Source of the DNA: Siphonodentalium dalli
Taxonomy: Eukaryota; Mollusca; Scaphopoda; Gadilida; Siphonodentaliidae
Direction of reading: 5' to 3'
Assembly: GCA_032622095.1 (NCBI GenBank)
Contig: CP136067.1
Span: 135,473,990 to 135,537,989, forward strand
DNA: 64,000 bases
Both the position numbers and the translations under genes were made by a program. The notes below the pieces were generated by a model. The model was not told the DNA's origin, ran no database searches, and saw nothing but the letters and a program-made list of their open reading frames with translations. Positions 1 to 12,100 of this stretch are shown in pieces (the stretch's first letter is position 1; each line of letters starts with the position of its first letter).

Positions 1-147
1 TTTATCTTCTGCAAATTAGGGGACATAGAAACGGAGCAGAAGGGAAACAGTAAATGTCAGGCAACACTAGTCCAAGGCTTGGTTGGGATTTGACAGGTCT
101 GGTATTGTTGTGAAATTCATTTTAGATTGATTGATTTGCAATACATA

Positions 148-338
148 CAGTAATGCTCTAAATAATCGACTCCTTGACCACAGCAGAATTTGGGCAACTT
201 TTCAGGATTTAGTCGGAAATATGGCTCAGTGAGAGCTTTCCTATGACTGGCAACAAGCCATATTTCCGACTAAATCCTGAAAAGTTACCCATAATTCTGC
301 TGTGGTTAAGGAGTCGATTATTTAGAGCTTTTATACTG
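148..338. mobile_element. Palindromic MITE, CAGTAATGCYCTA family (TA target)
   Basis: A foldback element flanked by TA on both sides, beginning CAGTAATGCTCTAAATAATC and ending with a matching inverted arm. The arms read through 'gactccttgaccacagcag' and 'caggatttagtcggaaatat' and meet at a short centre near 232-247. TA target and CAGT start point to a Tc1/mariner or pogo-like non-autonomous element. Other copies lie at 5399-5573, 24476-24641 (truncated), 47403-47616, 58272-58462 and 63532-63706. It has no coding capacity; the small ORF across it is an artefact of the palindrome. Confidence 0.85.
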
Positions 339-478
339 TATATTGCATTTATTCCAATATCAAACTTATTAGCTACAATCGGAAGCTCTGTGTAACTCAA
401 TGGACATGTGTAAATGGTTCAACACATCCAACATAATGCAATTATCTAAACTGAAATAATACTTAATACAACTGCTTC

Positions 479-897
479 TATGGGAGGCCAAATTCACATT
501 TAATAACCAATTACGCTTAAGCGTAATGCATTATGCTTAACTTAAGCGTAATTTCATTACCCTGAAGCGTAATACCATTACGCATAAGCATAATGCAATT
601 ACGCTTGAGCATAATAGTCTCACTCACAACTCCATTACGATAAGCTTAATAGGTTTTCATAGCCTTACTACCTTACATATAATGGCATCATCTAAGGTAG
701 ATATATATTAAATGTTACTAGCATCAGTAATTGGCTGCATCCATTTCAGATCCAGGGGAGTTTTGAGATATGGAATTTGAATTACGCTTAAGCGTAATGA
801 CATTACGCTTAAGTGTATGGCATTACGCTTAAGCGTAATGGCATTGGAAATACACTTAAGCGTAATTGGTTATTAAATGTGAATTTGGGCTCCCATA
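479..897. mobile_element. TIR element with internal ATTACGCTTAAGCGTAAT palindromes
   Basis: Long terminal inverted repeats begin TATGGGAGGCCAAATTCACA and run about 45 bp. They are flanked by a 6-bp direct repeat TGCTTC (473-478 and 898-903). Immediately inside both ends, and again in the middle, are tandem palindromic units related to ATTACGCTTAAGCGTAAT. Copy B (58606-59004) is 20 bp shorter because one palindrome unit is missing. A detached left end is seen at 35239-35260. Superfamily uncertain; no coding capacity. Confidence 0.8.
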
Positions 898-903
898 TGC
901 TTC

Positions 904-1555
904 AAATGGTGCATAAAGAATCAAGACAATATCTGTGATCTATTATTTTTTATTTATTCTCCTTGAAGCATTTCTTTAAACCTGCAATGGAAAATAAACA
1001 CAGTTGTAGGGTTGTGGGTTTTAAAGTGAGACCTAACAAAATGAAAGTGTCAATGACACAGTAGCTCAACTTAGGGAGTCGTTAATAATTTTATGCTGGC
1101 AGAGCAGTCAATAGAATAAAGATAAAGAAGGTATGTAAAAAGTTTCAGTAAATGGATTGTATTGTGTAAATGATACTAATTTCATTGCCAACATTTATCC
1201 ACTAAATGCGGGCTGCAGATTGTGCCGATGGATTCACAATTTGAAATCCAAAATGGCTGCTGGCTCCCATCTGGAGGTCACCCGAAGATCCATATGAAAT
1301 TTGGTGATGAGGGATGCGGCCTGTAGGGTGAGCCAAGGAAATTGTTGGTGGATGCCAAGCCATGGCAATAGTTCAAAATTTACAAAGTCAAGTTGAGCTA
1401 AAAAGACCATTGCTTCTGCGGACTGATAAAACTAGAGGCGTGACTGTCCAAATGGGAATAAGGATACCCCCCGTGCTTTTAAAACACTAAGATGTTTCAC
1501 ATGTCAGTAAACATTAAGTTAAAATAATAAAATAACAGATTGGTATTGAAGGTGC
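904..1555. other. No recognised feature (within duplicated block)
   Basis: AT-rich sequence without a supported gene, terminal repeats or tandem array that I could recognise. It is duplicated with its surroundings at about 59011-59665. Confidence 0.5.
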
Positions 1556-1559
1556 ACAA

Positions 1560-1960
1560 CCCTAACCCTAATCCTAAACCTATTGACCGAAAAATGTAGG
1601 AATAAAATCTTGGACAAAATTATGCATGTTGAGAAAATGTTCTTAGTCGAAAAAGGGGAATAACTCCACAAAAAAAAGTCGGACAGACATCATAATCACA
1701 GGTTCCCATGCTACTAAATATCTGTGCAAAGTTTCAAAAAAATTTCTATGTCAAAAAAGGGATATAATCAACCAAAAAAAGTCCGACAGACGTCATAATT
1801 GCAGGTGCACATGTTTCCATGGTGATTGATGCCTGTGCCAAGTTTCACGGAAAATGATTAAAAAACGACTGAGAAAAACTCCGGACAAATATCCGTCCAC
1901 GGACGGATAAGCCGATTGCAGTATAGCCCCCCCACAACATTGTTGCAGGCGTATAAATAA
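1560..1960 (+). repeat. Dispersed mollusc-type repeat ending in GGCGTATAAA
   Basis: Two internal units start around 'gtcggacagacatcataat' and 'gtccgacagacgtcataat'. They are followed by a 'ccgtccacggacgga' hairpin and the end 'gttgcaggcgtataaa'. The GGCGTATAA end recurs at about 3165 after a different body, so both belong to one class of dispersed element. No coding potential. Confidence 0.5.
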
Positions 1961-1989
1961 TAGGGTAGCTAGTTAAAACTATATTACAT

Positions 1990-2117
1990 ATTATTAACCA
2001 TTATATTGTGTTCTCTTACACATGTATATAAGAGGCTCACTATGGAGACTCTCATATATGAGAATGCATTGGCACAGGATTTTCGCAAAATTTCAGGAAG
2101 CTCCAGTCGTAGAAGTG
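1990..2117. mobile_element. Relic TTAA element with degenerate hairpin module
   Basis: The segment at 2010-2091 is a diverged form of the 'aatgcattctcttatatat' palindrome found many times at 44-50 kb. It is followed by 'ggaagctccagtc' and TTAA at 2118-2121. That end mirrors the element start at 5602 (CCCTTTCATGACTGGAGC), so this looks like the decayed right end of the same piggyBac-like family. Confidence 0.5.
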
Positions 2118-2204
2118 TTAACTAAGCTAGTTACATGACCCTATTTTAAAGAGTTTATTTATGATGCACCAGTGTAGCTCCTCAGAAGACTTCAACAATA
2201 ACAA

Positions 2205-3170
2205 CAAGAGCTACGCTGGGCGTGCAATATACGCCCTCTCTTGGGTCGGCGGAAACTGATCAAAAAGGGGCATAACTCTGGTAAAAATTGGCGGACGGAA
2301 CTCAAATTTAAACTTGACCTGTGTTTTGGTGGGACAAAGTAATATACCAAATTATCATTGAATCCGATAAGCTCTAGTAAAGTTATCATGCGGACAACAA
2401 ATTTCAGGGATTTTCAACGTCAAATTACGTCAAATAAGGGGCATAACTCCGGTGAAAATTGGCGGACAGAACCCAAATTCGAACTTGAGCTGTCTTTTCT
2501 CCTAATAAACCCACATACCAAATTTGATTGAAATCGGTTCACTCTAACTAAAGTTATCATCCGGACAACAAATTTCAGGGATTTTCTAAGTCAAATTACG
2601 TCAAAAAAGGGGCCATAACTCTCGCAAAAAATATCGGATTAAAACGAAATTCGGACTTGAGCTGTATTTCGATATATGTAATCCACAAAAAAACGGGTTT
2701 TGCGTATAAACATTCCAAAATTCGAGTTATCATCCGGAAACCAAAAAACATAAGAAAAACTGAATTTTCGGAGTCGAAAAAGGGGCATAACTCTGCCAAA
2801 AATGTCGGACAGAACCCATGTTCGAACTTGACCTGTGTTTTGGTGGGCGAAAGTAATATACCAAATTTGGATTCATTCCGATAAACTATACTAAAGTTAT
2901 CATCCGGACAACAAATTTCAAGGATTTTCTAAGTCAAAAAACGTTAAATAAGGGGCATAACTCCGGTGAAAATTGGCGGGCGGAACCCAAATTCGAACTT
3001 GAACTTACTTTTCGGCTAATAAACCCACATACCAAATTTTACTAATTTTGGTTCACTCTAACTAAAGTTATCATCCGGACAACAGGTTAACGGATGGACG
3101 GACGCCCGCCCGCCCGGACGGACAGACCAATACTATAATACGGCCTTTTTTTCAAAAGGGCGTATAAAAA
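2205..3170 (+). repeat. 'Cataactccgg' dispersed tandem repeat element
   Basis: It starts with 'gggcgtgcaatatacgccc' and ends with 'caaaagggcgtataaa', so the ends carry a short inverted TATACGCCC. Between them lie about five diverged units. Each contains 'ggggcataactccggtgaaa', 'cccaaattcgaacttgacct' and 'aaagttatcatccggacaac', followed by a 'gacggacgcccgcccg' run. Small ORFs on both strands are frames through the repeat and are not genes. Confidence 0.7.
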
Positions 3171-4350
3171 CAAGGGGTAAGCATCTAAGATGCTTTTGTC
3201 GAGTTTTTTTGGCAGTCGAACCAAACTTCTGCCAATAAGGTGCACAACTCCGGGAAAAAGTCGGACGGTGGTATATTATTGCAATAGACCTATATACCAA
3301 ATATCAATTGAATCCGTTAATATTTCATTGAGTTATCACACTAACTGTGATAAAATTGTTATTAAAATAGACAAACTAAGACCCATAACTCCGGAATATT
3401 TTTTCCGACAAACCTGGTTTTCCAACTGGTCCGAGATATTGTTGCAAGAGACTCATATACCAAATATTGTTTAAATCGGTTAATATTTCATTGAGTTATC
3501 GCGCTAACGGTGATAACATTGCTGACAAGGGGTACGCATCTAAGATGCTATGTCAAGTTTATTGGCAGTCGAAAAAAACTTCTGCCAATAACTTTGGCCC
3601 AAAAATTCGGACAAACCTGGTTTTCAAACTCGTCCGAGATATTGTTGCAAGAGACTCATATATCAAATATGGTTTGAATCAGTTAATATTTGATTCAGTT
3701 ATCGCGCAAACGGTGAAAAAAATGCTAAAAATAGACAAACTAAGGCCCATAACTCCGGGGAAAAAATTCGGACAAACCTGGTTTTCGAACTCGTCCGAGA
3801 TATTGTTGCAAGAGACTCATATATCAAATATGGTTCGAATCAGTTAATATTTGATTCAGTTATCGCGCTAACGGTGAAAATGAGTTTTTTGGCAGTCGAA
3901 CCAAACTTCTGCCAATAAGGTGCACAACTCCGTTAATATTTCATAGAGTTATCGCACTAACGGTGATAAAATTGTTATTAAAATAGACAAACTAAGACCC
4001 ATAACTCCGGGAAAATTTTTCGGACAAACCAGGTTTTCGAACTCGTCCGAGATATTGTTGCAAGAGTCTCATATACCAAATATTGTTGAAATTGGTTAAT
4101 ATTTGCGGGAGTTATCACGCTTACGGTGAAAAACAAAACAAAAAAGTAAACAAAGATGGATAACTCTTGTCAAAAAGTTCGGACGTGACCCATTTTCTAC
4201 AGGCAGTAAACAGTCATTGGGAGCAACTCATACCAAATTTTTTTGGAATCCGTTCACAAATGTCAAAGTTACAAGGCATTCTTTAGGTCCGCCCGCCACC
4301 CCTCGTCAAACCAAAAATCGAGTTTTTGAAAAACTCGACTAAAAAAAAGA
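3171..4350 (+). repeat. ~161-bp tandem array with Helitron-like end
   Basis: The motif 'gagatattgttgcaagag' recurs at 3433, 3636, 3797 and 4049. The tightest spacing is 161 bp; the others differ by insertions. The right end is a hairpin, 'tcgagtttttgaaaaactcg', followed by aCTAA. A hairpin followed by CTRR is the usual 3' mark of Helitrons. The layout of a ~160-bp tandem core within a mobile unit is also known for bivalve pearl/HINE-type elements. That assignment is inference. An inverted relative lies at 38218-39110. Confidence 0.65.
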
Positions 4351-4421
4351 GTTGGTAGGTCTTGTTAGTGGAAACAAAGCTCTCTTTTTATTTTAGGCCC
4401 AAATTTTAACATAGTCATGGC

Positions 4422-5353
4422 TAGGGTTGAAACGATTAATCGACTAGTCGTAGACGACGTTGAAATGTCAGAACGTCGACTCTGAATTTTGCCGTCGACT
4501 AGTCGGAATATAGTGTATTAGTTTCATGTATAACGTTTTCAATATCGATTCCGGCATAAACGGTGTTAACTGCGCGTAAGTTATGGTCAGTATAACGTTT
4601 GGTGGCACCTGGAATTGGCAGTGTTACTAGTATAGACACACACGGACCGGTAACCCGACTATTAATTGGACGAATGAAATTGACAACACAATGTCTCACT
4701 CGTCGTTTGAGGTCAAAGACATGATGGCAATGATTGACGCGGCTTTGTAGTTTGTCCGAGACCGCTTTGATACAGACACTGTGTATATTTCCATTGATCT
4801 CGCACCGTCGGATTATGATACGACGCTGGGTGAAGGACACTTAAGGTGACGTCATTTGTGCTACCGTATATAAATGATACTGACATTAAGAACTGGATAT
4901 CGTATTCTACAACGTAGCCTATACAGTTACTATAGGGCATATTTAGTCGGAACATTAACATTTTATAGTGACACCGCTCGGCACCGGTTTATTGGTGATC
5001 ACGTGACTAAACGAAATAATCTCGAACGCTGATATTAAATTTAAAACCTGTATAAATGATCGTGTATCTAATCATTATCCACCACATGTCTAATTATATA
5101 ATTGCATTCAGTGTGTTGGATAAATATCAAGATGTTTACAGTATTATTTCCCAAATATATTGGTGTGTATGCAGGGAAATGCGCAATGCAATAGACCGTC
5201 ATTGCATCAGTCATCAGTGTGCGCCATGTACGATGAATTTACCGTACAATGGTATGTTTGAAAGTTTTGATATCGGGTACCGACTAGTCGACGCAACGCG
5301 AATTTTGGGCCTCGACTAGTCGACTCTGAAATTCACTAATCGTTTCAACACTA
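4422..5353. mobile_element. Non-autonomous hAT, TAGGGTTGAAACG family, copy 1
   Basis: The left end is TAGGGTTGAAACGATTAATC and the right end is its near inverted repeat. Both are rich in GACTAGTCGA subterminal motifs. An 8-bp target duplication GTCATGGC flanks it (4414-4421 and 5354-5361), diagnostic of hAT elements. I see no intact transposase. Other copies are at 14105-14569, 18980-21133 and 62548-63486; a relic end is near 10200-10260. Confidence 0.92.
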
Positions 5354-5398
5354 GTCATGGCTAACTTTCCAAAACTAAATCATCCAGAAATATAGCTA

Positions 5399-5573
5399 CA
5401 GTAATGCCCTAAGTAATCGACTCCTTAAACACAGCAGAATTATGAGTAACTTTTCAGGATTTAGTCGGAACTATGGCTCGTTGAATGGCAACAAGCCATA
5501 TTTCCGACTAAATCCTGAAAAGTTAACCATAATTCTGCTGTGTTTAAGGAGTCGATTACATAGGGCATTACTG
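5399..5573. mobile_element. Palindromic MITE, CAGTAATGCCCTA family
   Basis: Same family as 148-338. It is flanked by TA, starts CAGTAATGCCCTAAGTAATC and ends with the reverse complement. The loop is shorter here because part of the central arm is missing. Confidence 0.85.
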
Positions 5574-5601
5574 TACATCTTCAAACTGATTGATTCCTTA
5601 A

Positions 5602-5867
5602 CCCTTTCATGACTGGAGCTTCCTGAAACTTTGTGAAAACCCTGTGCCAATGCATTCTCTTATATATGCGAGTCTCACATATACAAGAGAATGCACTGGC
5701 TTACAAGGTCAAGGTAAATATTGTTACGTCAATGCATTCTCTTATATATACGAGACTGCCAAAGGGAGATAGTTACAATACCATGTCATTACACATGAAA
5801 GATGTTTGTTTACATTTTGTGATGACGCGTGCTGGCGAACTTCAGTTCAAACCAGGCAGCAACATAT
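5602..5867 (+). mobile_element. TTAA element left end (CCCTTTCATGACTGG) with hairpin module
   Basis: TTAA at 5598-5601 is followed by CCCTTTCATGACTGGAGCTT. A short version (5646-5700) of the recurrent palindrome that begins gccaatgcattctctta follows, with a half copy at 5733-5765. No matching right end is seen before 6020, so it is truncated or its end lies elsewhere. The end of the duplicated block visible in this window falls at 5867. Confidence 0.5.
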
Positions 5868-6020
5868 GTGGAATTAGAGAGATGAAGAAAAAAAATATAT
5901 TTCAAAAATCTAATAACTCTGTTGAAAGGTGGGTTCCTCGACTAATTTTTTCACACACGAAGGCTGACGAAGCCAAGAAATGGTAATTTAGGGTGTAAAA
6001 TCAGAAGGGTAACTTTAATA
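5868..6020. other. Flank downstream of the RPL12 stop
   Basis: This is the expected 3' UTR side of RPL12, which is on the minus strand. A minus-strand ATTAAA (complement of 6014-6019) lies a few bases past the stop codon and could serve as a polyadenylation signal. It is very close to the stop, so this is weak. Nothing else is recognised. Confidence 0.3.
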
Positions 6021-6127
6021 TCATAGTACACTCACATCAGGAATATCAAGTTCGCCGTTGCTTATTTGGTCGATCACGTCATGTGGCGGCTGGCGGTCAA
6101 TAGTACAACCAACAGATTGGGCTGTGC
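6021..6127 (-). CDS. RPL12: RPL12 exon 5 (C-terminus and stop)
   Basis: The acceptor is 'gtttttgttacag'. It encodes [17 protein letters not shown], then [13 protein letters not shown], the normal end of L12. Reading on gives VSVL and TGA at 6023-6021, a tail about three residues longer than usual. A good donor sequence GTGAGT directly follows the codons for IPD (GT at complement 6035-6034). An alternative is splicing there to a small unseen last exon. I favour the simple read-through. Confidence 0.88.
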
Positions 6128-9100
6128 CTGTAACAAAAACACCAGTCACACAACATGCATATAAGAGGTACTAATTGTAATTATAACTGGTCTGTATGTT
6201 ATTTATTTGCACGAGGCTCAGGGTTGCCAAAGTACTGACGGTACCACAACTTTCGGTACCGGTTCCGCACTGATGTTCAGTACCGCAAACTAGAGGTGCC
6301 ACGATTATTGATTTTGATAATCGATAATCGGTCGTCAATAATCGACTATAATCGATTAATCGTACCTTATATTAATAAATAACATCAGCGGAAGTTATAT
6401 AATAGCGTAATATGGCCTATTGGCTGGGTGCTAGTTAACTGCACTGTCACTGGTTGTTTTAGGCATCTGCTGATGTAATTTTTACGTTAATAAAGTGCGT
6501 CATAATTACTATTAATACTAATGAGCATAATGTATTGAATACCAGCACAGTTCTCAGCGATGTTATGGTTATAATATTTGTGAGTTCATAGTGCCACCTT
6601 TCAAGTATAAATATACAATGATGTCGCCATGACCCGACGAGAAACCATGTCACATCATCAAATGAACTGCCGACTGTTTGCTACATATATTAAATTTAGT
6701 CAGTACTCATGCTATTGGAATCTCTTTGATACACATTCAAAGGATGTTAACCCCTCGGTTGTAGATTAAACGGTAGAACAAATACCATATTCAGTAATAC
6801 ATGTCATTTTCTGACGTCCGAAATAAATAACTTAGATTAATCGACGATGTAAATTGTAATCGATTATCGGCTTTATCAACGGTTCATCGATTATACGATT
6901 AATCGTGGCACCCCTGAGGCGGTTTTCAGCAAGTCGCAAATGGAGGATTTTTTAAAAGACAGAATACAGAGTGGAACGAATGTAGACATGTATATATCTA
7001 ACATTGTTGGCTTGTATGGATACACGGTACACCATATTATTTGTGTGGTAATTAGAGAACTCACTAATCGTCCATTTTACTCGCATGTTGTAATTTCATA
7101 AATGATGTCACCCAATGAAACCAAAGTCGTTTCCAGTAAGCCTAGTTGTAGTTGGCTAGTTCGAAAATTTGGAATAGATTTTGAGAGAAAATACTGCCGC
7201 ATACACAATGCATGCATTCTGTCAATTTCGTGACAAGTTGTCATAGTGCGGCATACTGTGCCTTTGATGTTTGAATGTGCATTGTGCTGACGATATGTTG
7301 AGCTTCTTAATTAACCCTTTATATTCGTTAAGATGTACATTAATAGAAATCAACAATCAATACCGATAACCATTGGTAATCGACATCAGAACCGGTACCG
7401 ATTTAATTCCTGATTACCGCCGGTTCCGGTACCGGTACCAGTTGGCAACCCCGACGAGGCTTTAAATTAGTCTGCACCTTTATTTAATTTTTTGTATTGT
7501 ACTACTGGTTAGTAATTTTGGAAGACAGTTAGGTCTTGACAGGCCAATTTTGACAGAGTTGTTAACAAAATCCTGTAAGTGTCAATATACTTAACAAATT
7601 GTTGACCGGGAGTCGCATGTGTCTCGAGACTTCCGAAACACCGGTCACCGGTGGGAACATGGATTTAAAATATGATAACCACATGCTGCTTAATGATGTA
7701 TAAATATATCTATATTATTTTATCCAGCAAATATAAATACTACGGTAAATAATTTTAGAGCTCATCTGTGGAAACAAACATGATTATTTTAGCATTAACA
7801 TGTCGGTTTTAGAACATCCACCTTCAGATCTACAGAACATGGCTTTTCAAGCTACATGTAGGTATTACTAGCACTTGTTACTACAACTGAAATTATTTCT
7901 GCTGTTGTCGCATTGATGTAAACATGAAACTTGATGGAATCTTGTTGCAAACTTGTTATATACATGGTGCATACCAAATAATTTTACATGGTACTTATCA
8001 ATATAGGCTACACAAGTACACTTGTGTTTACTTCTAAAATACACGGCAGTCAGCGGACACTTCTTTCGTAAGTAGGTCAAGTTAATTGTGCATGTACATT
8101 TCATTTGAAGACTTCTGCAATTTTCAATGCCTATCAAGTGATTAATCGTATAATCAATGAACCGTTGATAAAGTCGATAATCGATTACCATTTCCATCGT
8201 CGATTAATCTGCATTATTTATTTTGATATCGGAAAATGACGGGTATTATTGAAAACCGTGTTTGTTTTACACAGTTTAATCTACAACCGATGGGTTTATA
8301 ACAACCTTTGATCGCATATCAAAGAGAATCCGACAACATGAGTACAGTCCTGTAAAAGCCAGCTTTGGTCACTAGGACGTAACAACTACAGATACAGATA
8401 CTAACTTATGTTGCAAACAGTCGGCAGATCATTTGATGATGCGACATGGTTACTCTTCGGGTCGTTGTATATTCTACAAATTGGCGGCACTGCAGCTTTG
8501 AACTTATGGCGACGTCGTTGTATATTTATACTTGAAAGGCGGCAATACATCTTTGAAATGTGCCGACTGTCACCGTGTTCAATGAATGCACTTGCCCTTG
8601 AATCTGATTAAACCAATGGGAGTTGATTGACATTCGAGAGAGCTCTGGAAACCAGGGAACCTATGGCATTTTAATCAGCGATGTTCTCTGCGACGTCATT
8701 TGCGAGTATACTTTGTTTGCATAAGTATACTTAGATGTTACTAGTACAGGCTATTGCGTATCATGCTGAATGAAACTCGATATTATAAAATACTTAACTT
8801 GTGGAGTTGTGGGTGGGGGCACACCTTTGTGATTGTTATCCATACTCTCTAAGTTTGATGAAACTTATAGTTTCCATTATTTAGGAACCGTCGGCCATCC
8901 GTTGTGCATTCCTACTTCTATATTGTTTATATGTTTGGCTATTATTAACACTGAAATTAATAGTACGTTCGTTCTAATAAGCTCACAAATATTATAACCA
9001 TAACATCACGGAGAATTGTGCTGGTATTGAATACATTGTGTTCACTGGTCATCAACAGTGGTTAATTATTAACGTAAAAATTACATCAGCCGATGCCTCA

Positions 9101-12100
9101 AACAACCAGCGACAGTGCAGTTAACCAGCACCCAGCCAATAGGCCATATTACGGAATACTTCCACTGATGTTATTAGGTATGATTAATCGATTATTGACG
9201 ACCGATTATCGAAATCAATAATCATGGCACCTTTAGTATGCATGATGACAGGGTCGTTTAACTACATGGAAGTGGCAACCTGGGGTGTCTTTTGGGGTCA
9301 ATACTTCAGTTATTAATTTGATAAAAGCATGCTTGTCTTTGCAGAATTTCTTGACTGGCTAAATGTGACGAACTTATGATATATGGACGCTCTACTAGTA
9401 TATACGATCCTTGATTCGCTGCACTTAGCTTACCCAAGGAAGATATGTGGTCTGCTCGTATGAAAACCAACTAAGATATTGAGATAGCAAAATGCTATTT
9501 TTAGTACGAGACCTGTTTATTGTCGCAATTGTGATATTTGATAACATTTATTTGTGGTTTTATGTGAGCTGGTCACTAAAGTGTAAACCATGTCATACAA
9601 ATGGTGACAGGGTCAGCGCCCGCGCTGGACCAAAATTTACTTTTGCAAATAATTTGCCAACCTGATAGATTAATTTTATGCAACATTGAGTCTTATTTTG
9701 TGGTTTATTATACAACATTAAACCAATCACCGAACATTAAAATTGTAGAAGGCTTGCTTCATCAGAAGGGCACATTACAAGAGGATTAGCTATGTCAACG
9801 CCACCACCACACTAAATACCTTATTTTTGCCATTGGCAAATTTGGCAAGTGGCAGCGCGAACCCTGGACAGGGTGGTCTTGGATGAAAAACAGCATTTCG
9901 CTATCATAATATCTTAGCTGTTTTTCGTACGAGCAGACTTGGACTAAGCTGAACAATGACAATTAGATTGTTCCAATGAGACAGGTCGCCATCTCTGGAT
10001 TGAAGACAGACTATTGGGATTTGCGGCTTGCTTTTATAATACCGCAATCGTGACCAGGCAGTTGTATTTACGGTCCACAGCAATACTAGTAGTCTGCTTT
10101 ATACATACGGGCGAAGATAAATATGGAAGTATATTGCATACAGCAATGATTGTTACCAATGAAACTTTTACCTATACCTTTCTGGGAAAAATGGCACTTA
10201 GTCGATTGCTATTAGATTGCAAAAATTCTAGTCGACAACGACTAATCGTTTCAATACATGACATTGAAGAGATAAGGAATGCAACGAGTTAAAATACTTA
10301 AGCAAAAGCAAAGGTCAACATAAATAGCCATACAAATTTTGGGTTTTTATTTTTTAATATCGAGTTTTAGGGTCACGCAGATTGGCGGTTATTTTTAGGG
10401 TCGGTTGATGTGCTGAAACATACAATCTATTTTTATTGGCATAAGCAATAATAATTTTATATGACAGCAGAGATTTGGTGTACCAATCCTTGCTAAGTAT
10501 GAAGTTGACACAGTATGACAATACATACCTAAGACTTCTTTGACGGTACCAGCTAATGTCTTGGCCATACTTCTATCTCTGAGCTGTCGGGCAATGCTGA
10601 GAATCTCTTCAAATGGGATGCTCCCACTGTGTTTAACTGAAAATAGTTTAGAATAACTCAACAAATCAATCAGTCAACTCACTTGATATCTAGGGGGCAG
10701 GGTTCATACTCTTGAAACACTTTTTGAAGAGACTGGGTTGAGATTTTAAGGACGATTTTACTATCTTAACGATAACGTTTTGCGGAGGAGAGAAATCCTG
10801 ATAATTATTTATAGTATTGGCTGAATGATATCGCGGCTTCGAGTTTTTGCTCGAGATTTCCAATACATTTACCCATGCAAACCATTTTATGCAAGTACTT
10901 TTTCAAGGATAGTGGTGGATTATTAAGTACTTCCATTTAAGCACTAAGGAGTGGGTCAAAATTTAAACACCTTTCATTTTGCATACAACCCTGGGCCTTG
11001 CAAATTGGCAATAAACCATGTCAACATTTTATAACGAGAGGCCGATCGTGGCAGATATTTAACCCATACCTTGGCGATAGTGATAAGCTATTTTCAGCTA
11101 GGAATCTAAAAATACAATGTTAATCTTCAAAGATAAGAACAATTTTTTTTTTAAATAGGCCCATAACTCTTATAAAAATCGGATCAAACCCATCTTCAAA
11201 TTTTATCTGTATTTTGGGCTGAGAAACTCACATGCCAAATTTGATTTCAGATATCTTTTTTTTTAGTTATTGCAGCATGCGTGAAATCTAAGTTGAAGGG
11301 CCATAACTCCATAAAAAAAAACTTGGATCAAACCCATATTTTAACTCTATCTGTATTTTGTTAGATTTACAAAATTTGGTTCCGATCAAATAATAAAAGA
11401 GTTATAGCACCATGCACTATGGTATGGGTAAAAATAAAAATAAATTAATCAATAGGAGCAAAGAGTGTGTCAAAATAAACCAATATAAAATGAGACATAT
11501 CAGATGAAAGTATCAGGAATGTTGAGAAGTGTTAATTTTTAACTACAGAAATCCATGCAAGTGAATGAGGAGAAACCTGGAGATATAATAGAAGAATGAT
11601 TAATTGAAAAATATAATGAGAACATCCCTACAAATGAACAATAGACTTTTCCAATATAAAACTTTAGAACTGAATGGGAGAGTCCACTGAATCATGAATG
11701 GGTTACAGCTTCACTGCTATGTGGTATATATGTGGCTAAAAATAACTCGAATTCAATAAGACATCATTTTCGCTGGTCTCTCTATTGCAGTTAAGCTTGT
11801 ATTACTGGTAATTAATAGTAAGCTACTTGGGTTATTATCAAACCTCAAATCTGTTCAATCCTTAGTTGAATAAAAGGTCGGCCGACCACAGTGTCCCCCG
11901 ACAACGTGGCAAGTCGATGTCGCTTTGTTAAAGAAATTAAAAAAATGTTGAAATGTTCCAAGTCGAAAGGGTTAATAATTCCATAAAAAAAAAAAAAATT
12001 CCGTCATCTATATACATGTTGCACATCTCCAATATGTGGGTAAAAATACTCTGAAGTTACAAATATCTACGAGCAAAACTGTAGGAGGAGTTGATTACAC

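Larger units (their letters stand above)
1..5867. repeat. Long direct repeat, left copy (copy A)
   Basis: This stretch matches 58125-64000 in the same orientation almost base for base. The offset is 58124 at the left and 58133 at the right. By eye I count roughly 20 substitutions and about ten small indels, the largest a 20-bp loss in copy B inside the palindrome array at 780-840. Every nested element is shared at the same place, including a hAT with its 8-bp duplication, so the block was copied as a whole. Copy A is cut by the window start and copy B by the window end, so true length is unknown. It could be a recent tandem duplication with a 58-kb period or an assembly duplication. Confidence 0.97.

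Noticed and set aside
1559-1582. Telomere-like 'aaccctaaccctaatcct'
   Set aside because: Only about three imperfect units inside a duplicated dispersed repeat; no extended telomeric array.
3826-3850. tRNA T-arm-like 'ggttcgaatca'
   Set aside because: Recurs as part of the ~161-bp tandem unit; no acceptor stem or anticodon arm can be folded around it.
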